This document shows positions 1 to 7,090 of a stretch of DNA of 12,280 nt, in pieces. Source of the DNA: Phoronis pallida (Eukaryota; Phoronida; Phoronidae). The stretch spans positions 1-12,280 of the forward strand of contig JAOXYC010189800.1 of assembly GCA_028565715.1 (NCBI GenBank). The letters run 5' to 3'. How positions within the stretch are numbered: the first letter of the stretch is position 1; every line of letters begins with the position of its first letter. Made by a program: the position numbers and the translations under genes. Under the pieces are notes generated by a model, which was not told where the DNA came from, did not search any database, and worked only from the letters and a program-made list of their open reading frames with translations.

Positions 1-154
1 GTTGTCTACCATTGCATGTTGAAGTTCTGTCACTCTGTTACAAAGGTGTTCGGTTACAGTGTTACACGGCTGTTTCTTCTGATCACGGCTTCACAGTTTC
101 ATCTCGTCTTCTACTCCAGTAGAAGCCTGCCCAATACATTTGCATTAGCTCTCA
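1..154 (+). CDS. ALG12: ALG12 first visible exon (5' end outside window)
   Basis: The frame is open from base 1 and shows no acceptor that fits, so the exon probably begins before the window. It encodes a membrane-embedded segment containing [17 protein letters not shown], a strongly conserved ALG12 stretch. It ends at the donor GTAAGT (155-160) after one base of a split Thr codon completed by the next exon. The frame stays open past 154 to 258, but that continuation is intron and has no ALG12 similarity. Confidence 0.87.
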
Positions 155-3100
155 GTAAGTATCAAGAATACTGGATGACTGAGAATATTCATTGTATGAT
201 AAATTTAAATGGTACTCACATCAACTTTATCGCAAACGATGACGATCTGCCATCTTGAGATTTATGAGGTTTAAACAGACATTATTTGTAAACCTTAGAG
301 GGATTGAAGTTGTTTTACACTTTTTTTAAATTATGATTTATAACTGACTTTATAATGTTGTTTAATTTGGAATTCATAATTTTTTGTAGATTTTCTTTGT
401 GTGTATTTTTATAAGGGATGACCATAGTTGTGGCATATGCCTTTTGGTCATCACTTGGTCATTTGTTTAGTTTCTTTGTATTGTAAATGTGTTAATATGA
501 CCAATAAATGTTTTTTAAAATCCAAAATTCAATCTTTTTTAATTGTACAAAAATCTTTTTATTTAAAAAAATATTTTTATGAATATTGATATTGTTTTCT
601 TTTTTATTGCAGCATTGGTTGCAATAGCCCACTACCTGAACCAGGAACATCACAAGTTTGTTGTCGTGGCCACCTTCAACATGGTAGTGTTTCGAGGAGA
701 ACTAGCTTTGCTGTTTGGTCCGTTTGTTCTAATGGAACTATTGCAGAAGAGACTGTCTATTGTTGAGTTGTTGAAATGGGGTATTATGGCAACTGTTATT
801 AGCTTAGGTTAGTCACAGTTAAATTGTTCAATATTTCAGTAGTTTGTATTTAGCATTTTGTTCAAACTTGGTGTATTCTCAATAGTGTCTCATTAATCCA
901 ACAAGGCAAAGTATTGGTGTCAAGCCATTTCTCTTTGAAACAATATTTCTAACATTTACGGGGGAAGCTACCGGTTTGGTACCATGCAGTGATCTTTATC
1001 ATCCAACCCTGATCTATTAAGTGGCAATGAAAAGGTAACTCCCTCTACATGAATACAGTACACTGGAATGTGTTATGTGATTATCATCGTCAACTTTTGC
1101 CAAAGTGTTTTCAGAAATTATAAATGGACCTTAAAGGTATTTAAAACTATTTCTGAATGTTCTCTAGGATGGTCCATAGTGCTATCATTATGCTAGAAAA
1201 ATTTATTTTTAATTAGTGAAAAAAAAAATTTGTTGAAAAAATAATTTTGGATATTTTGATCAAATCTGTGATGTCACTGGCACACAATTCATAGCTAAAC
1301 ACATTGAAAAAGTACATTTTTTTGAATAATTTCAAGATTTGAATTCCAAACAAGAAAATTGCCAAATATGTTTAATGTAGGGATCCCAGCTATAAATGCA
1401 ATTTTCTTGTTTGAAATTCAAATCTTGAAATTATTTGAAAAAAATGTATTTTTCCAATGTGTTTAGCTATGAATTGTGTGCCAGTGACATCACAGATTTG
1501 ATCAAAATATCAAAAATAACTTTTTCAAAAAAAAAAACTCCACTAAAATTGATTTTTCTAGCATAATGATAGTATTGTAGACCATCCTAGAGATCATTCA
1601 GAAATAGTTTCAAATACCTTTAACTTCCTACATTTGGCTTTAATTATCAGTGCTTCTTTTGTCTGTAATTGTATTGATTATTTGCAGCTCTGACTGTTGG
1701 CGTCGACTCCTACTTCTGGCAAAGGAGGGCTTGGCCGGAGGGAGAGGTCTTGTGGTTCAACACTATACTTAACAAGAGCGGTGACTGGGGTGTATCCTTT
1801 CATTTGCTATATCACTGACGATGGGCAAAGTTTAGTAGGTTGTGCCTGTTATAGGTATAGGCAAACAGCATTTGGTGCATATATGTTTTCCAATTTATAA
1901 ATCAAATGAAAGCAAAACTTGTGAATTAGCTATGTAAAATTGTTCTTTCAAAGATACGTATTACATAATTATACACTTCCAATGTTTTATTAAAAACCAA
2001 TATCTAGATGGCAATTGTTGACTTAAAAAATACCTTAAACGCATACATCGCTTCTTACGAATGTAGAATTATCAATTATTGAAATACGACGTTTTCATCC
2101 GTTTCTTTTACACAGTTTGAAAAGTTTTCATTGCCAATTCGTGTAACTACCTTCATTCTTTATCGAAAACACAAAGTTTGTACATTGTAGTTGATCTCAA
2201 TTATCTTGACACCCCGTCAAGATATTTCATTAAGTCACATAGGCTGCCTGTATAGAGATTTCCGGAAGAAGCCAATGTAATTATTCGTTCAGATGAATGT
2301 AAGGTTGCAAATTGTAACAGCAATTCCACACAATTGGCCTCATTCAATAGTTGATAATTTCACGTAAGTAGCGATGAACTTTAACTTAAGTCACAATATT
2401 TAAGAAATACTGTTTTTGCAAGTCACAAAGTATGATAATTTCAATTTTAATCTTACAAAATTTGATTTGGATGAGTCACAACAATCTTTAACCATTTGTC
2501 AGACTTCTCCATTTCTTTGGTACTTCTACTCAGCTCTACCGAGAGTATTGATGACATCTATAGCCTTCATTCCTATTGGTGGATATCTTGACGTCCGAAT
2601 GCGCAGGCTCATCATGCCAGCTTTGATATTTGTGGTGCTGTTTTCGAATCTCCCTCATAAAGAGCTGCGGTTTATTTTCTACGCACTGCCGCTGTTTAAT
2701 CTTGCAGCCGCTGTTGGTTGTGACAGAGTGTAAGTTGCCAAAACTCATATTCAACATTTAAATCAATCTTGATGAGAAATATAATTCGTTGTAAAAAATT
2801 AGGTGAAATTGCGGGGCAGTTTTTTTTTTTGCATGAAGTTTAAAATGTAAAAAAAAGGAAAAAAAAATAAAAAAAAATAAACTGGAAATCAAACCCAGGT
2901 CTCCTCGATTGCAGGCCAGATGCTCTACCAAAGTGTAAAAACTAGATGAAAATAAAAATCATCATTGAGGAATACAAATGCATTAATTTGGAGAACTCAA
3001 GATTTTCATGAATGGTATTCCACCTCTGTTTTTATTTCAAAACCTTGATATTGCAGATTGAAAAACAGATATAAAGGTACTATGTGGATTATACTTTCCG

Positions 3101-5208
3101 CCTTGGTCTTCTGGCAGTTCGTCATCAACATCCTTGGAACATCTGTATTCCTCTATATCAGCCACGACAACTATCCTGGGGCTAAAGCTCTTATGTTCGT
3201 GCATGCCTTAGAGGATGGGAAAAGTGGTAACCTATTTTCTTCTATTATGTTGGTTTCAAAGCAGTGCTTTAGATGATTTTTGTTGGGAAGATTTAAGCAA
3301 GACTGATATTTCATAGTTATGTTTATCTATACGATTCAGTGGGGGTGATACTAATCTTTGATTGTGAAGTATTCTAGACACACTTGTCCCGTTTTAAATA
3401 CGGGACGTTTTTTTTTGAAAAACTCTTAAGATTACAATGTGGTGGAGTTCAATGTTTATTAGCACATGATGCAAGGTATCATTAACCCTTTTTTTGGAAC
3501 TAATCGGTACCGCAGCATAGGATTCAATAAAAATCATTATATGAAAGAAAGTGTGCATTGTCACCTGTTTTCATGGTCAAAACTTAAATTTGCTTACTAG
3601 GAGACTGATATTTTAGACATGTGGAAACGTTTGAATGTCCAAAATATACGTCTCTGACTAAACAAATTTAAGTTTATAATAAGACCAATGTTCATTAAGG
3701 TTTGCAAACTGACATGTAACTTTTCTTTAAATATTTCAGATATTCGAGTTCATATTGACCCGTTTACTGCCCAGACAGGTGTGACCCAGTTTTTGCAGTA
3801 CAATGACAAATGGACGTAAGTGTTGTTCATTGTCTTAAAGCAAGAACCCATCACCTTAGAATCTACAACTGCGCCGGCCGCGCTACGCTAAAATTGACGA
3901 TATCTTTAAAAATAAAGCACAACTCTCAGGTTTTTTAGCATCAAATTACAGTTCGACCGGTTTTTTAATCTATCTGAAAGTTTCATTACAATCGTTGATC
4001 GTTAAATAAGTTAATTCGCAATAAATCAATATATCACCTTTGTGTTGGGTCTGACGTTAACCGTATTCTAATGAAGCAGTTCTGTTCAGCGACACTTGGT
4101 GGCGCATTGCCGTCTGGGCCAATCAGATTGCAGTAAAGTCAATGCGCGCAATCTACTAACTGATGATGAAAGCTCTAGGTTGGGGCGATAGTTGAAGCGC
4201 CAGTGATAGATTCTATGTGATGGGTTCTTGCTTAAAGGCAGTCACCAAAAAAATTAAATATTTCATTGTAGTCTCGATTCAGGGTTCATGTGCCACTATG
4301 TACCTCAATAATAGGTGTAAAAACTGGCCCTTTTGGTTTTCATTAAGATATAGGTTCATTTGACGCACTCACTTACATTTAAAATTGTGCAAAATCTTTC
4401 AATGTCCGTCCGCCATCTTTGTCAAACACTGTGAGTAACTTGATTTATAAACAAAAAAAGCTTGTTTAATGAACAATGGCATCCTAATGTTATGTTTGTT
4501 TAGCTAAAGTTATACATCACTCCTTATGGATGTGAAATTATCAACTATTGAATGAGGTCTATTGCATTGGATTTTTTGTTATAAATTGCACCCTTACAAT
4601 TATCTGAATATAAATAAATAAATACCTTTGTTTCTTCTGGAAATCTCAATACAGGCGGGCTATGTGGCTTGATGAAATATCTTGATGGGTCACCAAGAAA
4701 ACTGAGATCAACTGTAAAGTATTAACACCGTGTTTTCGATAAAGCCTGAATGTAGCAACAAGAATTGGCAACGAAAAATTATCAAATTGTGTAAAAAAAC
4801 GGATGAAATGTCGTATTTCAATTTTTGATAAATTCTGTTTTCGTAAGTATGAGTTTAAATAATGTTCCAATTTGTCCTTTTAGTCAGCAGCCATATTCAT
4901 TGAATTGCAGGTATGATAAGAGTGAAAGCCTGCTACCAACTTCGAGTCGAATGGTAAAAAAGATGAACTATGCACTAGCGGGGGTCGGTGATGACAAAGA
5001 AAGAACAAAAGCAAAATGGGAAAGCACGCATGCAAGCGCAAGAGAAATAAAATCATTCCATAACCTTACGATAGACTTTAATACTGTTCCGCCTTATCAG
5101 GTTAATGTTGAGACTAAAATTATTCTTTTTCATAATAGGAAATTCATGCCCAAGATCCAAATGGGAGATGATTTAGGATTGGGTGGGTTTAAAATTGAAT
5201 ATGTATAA
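1..5208 (+). CDS. ALG12: ALG12 alpha-1,6-mannosyltransferase, 3' part (7 exons, 5'-incomplete)
   Basis: This gene encodes the dolichyl-P-mannose-dependent mannosyltransferase of the ER membrane that adds the eighth mannose, in alpha-1,6 linkage, to the lipid-linked N-glycan precursor on the luminal side (family GT22, GT-C fold). The join 1-154, 613-807, 1688-1791, 2503-2729, 3057-3226, 3740-3815, 4911-5208 keeps one frame across six GT-AG introns and gives 407 residues plus TAA. Recognisable ALG12 blocks appear in order: [58 protein letters not shown], the GT22 signature HKELRF (2656-2673), ISHDNYPG and [10 protein letters not shown]. Several strongly hydrophobic stretches fit a multi-pass membrane protein. 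Vertebrate ALG12 is somewhat under 500 residues, so roughly the first 100 residues, including the luminal acidic residues near the N-terminus expected in this family, lie upstream of the window. No frameshift or internal stop is seen. Family assignment is firm; exon borders are inferred from splice sites and phase. Confidence 0.94.
155..612 (+). other. ALG12 intron (first visible), possible retroelement 3' end
   Basis: This is a 458-base AT-rich intron with no coding signal. At 418-451 a stem-loop has ATGACCA and TGGTCAT arms, with the palindrome GGCATATGCC (432-441) inside it. AATAAA lies at 503-508 after a T-rich run. That combination resembles the 3' end of a non-LTR element or an old polyadenylation site, but no coding part of such an element is present. 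Confidence 0.4.
613..807 (+). CDS. ALG12: ALG12 exon (second visible)
   Basis: It opens after the acceptor TTTTATTGCAG and closes at the donor GTTAGT (808). It encodes a hydrophobic segment including [20 protein letters not shown], which matches the VFRxEL region of ALG12. Phase is 1 on both sides: it starts with two bases of Thr and ends with one base of Ala. Confidence 0.9.
1131..1623. repeat. 493-bp foldback inverted repeat in ALG12 intron 2
   Basis: The left arm (1131-1362, starting TTAAAGGTATTT) and right arm (1398-1623, ending AAATACCTTTAA) are near-perfect reverse complements over about 230 bases, around a 35-base loop (1363-1397). The arms share, for example, AGCTAAACACATTG / CAATGTGTTTAGCT and the TGATGTCACTGGCACACAA block. 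Differences are scattered single bases and small A-run indels. No transposase is present, so this is a foldback-type MITE. Similarity may extend a few bases outward (AAATG ... CATTT). Transcribed as part of the intron, it would form a long double-stranded hairpin. Confidence 0.92.
1688..1791 (+). CDS. ALG12: ALG12 exon (third visible)
   Basis: It follows the acceptor ATTATTTGCAG and encodes the highly conserved [14 protein letters not shown] and [14 protein letters not shown]. Phase leaves only the donor GTATCC at 1792. That is weak because +5 is not G, but it lets the next exon continue as T-S-P exactly as in ALG12. The nearby GT at 1790 would break the frame. Confidence 0.9.
2034..2396 (+). 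mobile_element. MITE-like element, copy A (ALG12 intron 3)
   Basis: Ends are imperfect inverted repeats: CATCGCTTCTTACG..AATTATCAATTATTGAA near 2046-2083, against the complement of TTCAATAGTTGATAATTTC..CGTAAGTAGCGATG at 2343-2385. The whole element is repeated in reverse orientation at 4502-4860. It has no open frame of note, so it is non-autonomous. The exact ends and target duplication are unclear. Confidence 0.8.
2503..2729 (+). CDS. ALG12: ALG12 exon (fourth visible) with GT22 HKELRF signature
   Basis: Acceptor ATTTGTCAG, then [14 protein letters not shown], a hydrophobic span, and [19 protein letters not shown]. The HKExRF block at 2656-2673 is the signature of GT22 enzymes (ALG3/9/12 and PIG-B type). 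It ends at a consensus donor GTAAGT (2730). The frame is also open upstream to 2416, but that stretch is intronic and unlike ALG12. Confidence 0.94.
2820..2932 (-). repeat. Truncated tRNA-like sequence (tRNA pseudogene or SINE head) with T-rich tail
   Basis: On the minus strand from about 2932, TTTGGTAGAGCATCTGG resembles the D-arm and A box of a tRNA. CTGGGTTTGATTTCCAG resembles a T-arm and B box. The 5' part (acceptor stem and first D-stem strand) is missing and the anticodon stem pairs poorly, so it is not a working tRNA. The sequence continues into a T-rich tract (plus-strand A-rich 2820-2880), consistent with a tRNA-derived SINE fragment. Confidence 0.55.
3057..3226 (+). CDS. ALG12: ALG12 exon (fifth visible)
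   Basis: Acceptor TTGATATTGCAG. It encodes one transmembrane-like segment ([20 protein letters not shown]) followed by the conserved YISHDNYPG luminal motif. The donor is GTAACC at 3227, leaving one base of a split Asp codon. Confidence 0.9.
3386..3416 (+). repeat. Short perfect hairpin followed by a T run (ALG12 intron 5)
   Basis: GTCCCGT (3386-3392) pairs with ACGGGAC (3400-3406) around a 7-base loop, followed by a run of T. It has the shape of a hairpin terminator, but it sits inside an intron of an animal gene. It may be a remnant of a repeat end. Confidence 0.5.
3580..3675. repeat. 96-nt imperfect hairpin (ALG12 intron 5)
   Basis: Arms 3580-3620 and 3635-3675 are 41 bases each and match as reverse complements at 34 of 41 positions, around a 14-base loop. 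The lowest 13 pairs (AAACTTAAATTTG) are perfect, with small internal bulges above. Size and shape are like a pre-miRNA, but a small MITE remnant explains it equally well. Confidence 0.7.
3740..3815 (+). CDS. ALG12: ALG12 short exon (sixth visible)
   Basis: This 76-base exon lies between acceptor AAATATTTCAG and donor GTAAGT (3816). It encodes D-I-R-V-H-I-D-P-F followed by [16 protein letters not shown], matching the HID...AQTGV..FLQ.N..W stretch of ALG12. It starts by completing the split Asp and ends with two bases of Thr, so the frame is exact on both sides. Confidence 0.9.
3834..4237. mobile_element. 390-bp MITE with 7-bp target duplication (ALG12 intron 6)
   Basis: The direct repeat CTTAAAG (3834-3840 and 4231-4237) flanks an element whose ends, CAAGAACCCATCAC (3841-3854) and GTGATGGGTTCTTG (4217-4230), are perfect inverted repeats. 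They continue imperfectly inward (AGAATCTA / TAGATTCT) for about 40 bases. The inside is non-coding and richer in CpG (GCGCCGGCCGCGC) than the surrounding intron. The duplication contains TTAA, so a piggyBac-like TTAA insertion is an alternative reading of the ends. Confidence 0.85.
4502..4860 (-). mobile_element. MITE-like element, copy B (ALG12 intron 6)
   Basis: Read on the minus strand, this copy aligns with 2034-2396 over nearly its full length. Shared blocks include TTGAAATACGAC, TTTATCGAAAACAC, AGTTGATCTCA, TCAAGATATTTCAT and CCTCATTCAATAGTTGATAA. The copies differ by many substitutions and small indels, so they are old. This copy ends 50 bases before the ALG12 terminal exon, so it borders the branch-point and acceptor region. 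Confidence 0.8.
4911..5208 (+). CDS. ALG12: ALG12 terminal exon with stop codon
   Basis: Acceptor TTGAATTGCAG at 4910. The exon opens with YDKSE as in vertebrate ALG12 and carries the C-terminal luminal tail, with [20 protein letters not shown] matching the conserved L..LPPF.V...TK.. block. The stop is TAA at 5206-5208. The last ~20 residues ([15 protein letters not shown] end) are lineage-specific. No ER-retention KKxx or KDEL end is present. Confidence 0.92.
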
Positions 5209-5913
5209 TTCTTGTACAATGTAGATGTAACGAAGAAAGGAAATTATATTTGGGCTATGTTAAAATTATTTCAAGCTTAGTTTGTCCTTGAGTGTTACTT
5301 TTGTCCAGACAATGAATATCAGTGTTAATGTTGGATTGTACCCTACTATCAGTGCTAGATACAATTTCCTGTCTCATAAAGGTCAAAACATCAAATTAAA
5401 ATTAGGTCTCCAGAACCCTTTATGCCCTCAATGATAATTTGTTGATATATAATCTTTTCAATTAAATCCGACCAGCCATTGATGTACAGAGCAATTATTC
5501 AATAATTACCTGATCTCAATGAATGTCATAGTATGATTGTGGTCAGTTCAATATTTCTTCGTGGTTAGCTAAAAATAGACATAATTTTTGTCTCTGGCTA
5601 AAAACGAGGGCAGGCCTTTTTATAAATGACAGTTGCTCCTACAATGTCAAAGTCATGTGGATAGTGCTAAGTGTTTCTGATATAGAAAATCATGATTATC
5701 TCTTCAATGCAATAGATCAAATTGTTAAAGCCATTGTGTATACATTTTTCAAGGAGGAAGAAATGATCTTTTGAATGAGTGAATATGTTGTTTTTCTAAA
5801 CTAGTAGCTCTAATCCTTTAATATTTAACCACATTATATTGTTATTTTCAAAAGCTAAACATAATGTGGGAACCACAGCACAGTGCTCAATTTTGCTAGG
5901 TAATAGTACATAT
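5209..5913 (+). other. ALG12 3' UTR and spacer between convergent genes
   Basis: There are no coding signals on either strand. ATTAAA at 5395-5400 and 5461-5466 are candidate weak polyadenylation signals for ALG12; no canonical AATAAA was found close to the stop. A 9-bp stem, CCACATTAT (5829-5837) with ATAATGTGG (5861-5869), is the only other structure seen. Confidence 0.4.
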
Positions 5914-6690
5914 CGGGTGTCCCAAAAAAGTGGGTCAGTTTTTATCAAGCGTTTTCTCAGCAACGATGCAAGCAACTAAATTCAAATTTGTTAGGGCAGC
6001 CTTAATTTTTTCTTATAACAAAGAGATTGATTAAATATTATCCGGAAATTGTCGATTTCAATACAAGATGTGAAAAATTTCAATATAGGTGTCAAATGAA
6101 CCACATTTCCCTGGACTTTTACATCTTATATCTCCTAAAGTGAGGATTGTAACATCCTGAAAACCATCTCTTATATGTAGATTTATATTGTTAGCTAGTA
6201 GTAAAAATTTCAAACCAGTTTTGTTTTAGCTTTAACTTGAGGCCACAAAAACATCAAGGTACTATTGTCTATTTCTTGGTAGCGGATGCAAATTAAACAT
6301 TCTTGTGCGTGAAAACTTGGCAAGTTGTTTTTGATTTTGTCACCCTGTCAAAACGGAATAATTATTTGTGTTAAATTTGTTTACAATGAATACAAAACAT
6401 TTAATTCTAAATATTGCTAAATTCTCAAGAGTTTACCATGTGCAGATTAGGAGTGGTAAGACGTTTTTAAACTCAAAAGTTCATAAAATATGGACGTTTC
6501 AGTTGATATTGGATTTTTTGACTTACTGTTTTGAAATTAAAAGTTCTCGCATGGTATGTAATCCATCTCTTTGATACTTTGCAAACTTGCTGATAATACC
6601 TTAAGGTAAGCTCAGTAAAAATATCATTAAATTTGGTTGGTGAGTTGCTGAGAAAACGCTTGATATAATTCTCCCAACAGTAATCCATGC
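5914..6690. mobile_element. Non-autonomous inverted-repeat element in the spacer
   Basis: A perfect 22-base inverted repeat, TATCAAGCGTTTTCTCAGCA+AC (5943-5964) against GTTGCTGAGAAAACGCTTGA+TA (6644-6665), sits within longer imperfect arms (inner AACTAAATT / AATTTGGTT). The left end begins GGGTGTCCCAAAAAAGTGGG, which has the look of a DNA-transposon terminus. The right end is diverged or cut beyond 6665. About 680 bases between the arms have no transposase-like frame. Outer borders are approximate. Confidence 0.7.
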
Positions 6691-7049
6691 CAGGGTCATT
6701 ATGCCAGTCCTTTTGGTCAATATGTGTTCAGTTTCGTCTGAAAAAAAATAGATCACAAACTTTGTGATAGTTTTCTACCCTTCGTGTAGTGACAACTAGA
6801 AGTGGAAAGACATACTGCCCTTGGCTGATACCGGGGGCTGATAGCTCCTGAAAATATCAGCGTCCATAGGTAACACAACACAAGTACTAATATAAATGGC
6901 CGATGCACCACTGTCTAATCTATATATTCATTTCCAGTAAGTTTGATCCTGACGGCGTAGTTCCAATCATTGTCGCCATAGTAAACTACCATTGCATCAG
7001 CATCATCACCATTGTCATTACCATCTCCCCTTTGTAACCAGACTATCGT
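6691..7049 (-). other. 3' flank / presumed 3' UTR of the BTB-BTB-Kelch gene
   Basis: No coding signal was found. It contains a perfect 17-base palindrome, ATCACAAA-C-TTTGTGAT (6752-6768), and short CAT/ATC-rich runs near 7000. No convincing polyadenylation signal for the minus-strand gene was identified. Confidence 0.35.
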
Positions 7050-7090
7050 CTAATAATCCTCACCACTGTCGCTGAGGTCGAAGTACGATT
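7050..7090 (-). CDS. BTB-BTB-Kelch gene terminal coding exon (acidic tail, stop)
   Basis: Acceptor ATTTTCTCAG at 7091. With the phase left by exon 6 it reads E-S-Y-F-D-L-S-D-S-G-E-D-Y and stops at TAG 7052-7050. An acidic Ser/Asp tail is plausible for a BTB-Kelch protein. It is the least certain exon, because short exons can fit by chance. Confidence 0.5.

Noticed and set aside
155-258. Open frame continuing past the first ALG12 exon
   Set aside because: A consensus donor lies at 155. The continuation does not resemble ALG12, while 613 onward continues the family alignment.
2882-2932. Functional tRNA gene on the minus strand
   Set aside because: The 5' acceptor strand and half of the D-stem are missing, and the anticodon stem does not pair.
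3386-3416. Rho-independent terminator
   Set aside because: The shape fits, but the context is an intron of an animal gene. The hairpin is kept only as a repeat-like structure.
4825-4910. ATG-started N-terminal extension of the last ALG12 exon
   Set aside because: It lies upstream of a clear acceptor at 4910 and partly inside MITE copy B. ALG12 similarity starts exactly at 4911.
6368-6688. Overlapping frames inside the spacer repeat, considered as a transposase remnant
   Set aside because: Composition follows the AT-rich DNA, with no DDE-type or zinc-finger motifs on either strand.
6752-6768. 17-base perfect palindrome as an operator or insertion site
   Set aside because: A single short AT-rich palindrome with no repeated partner or nearby promoter. 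It can occur by chance.
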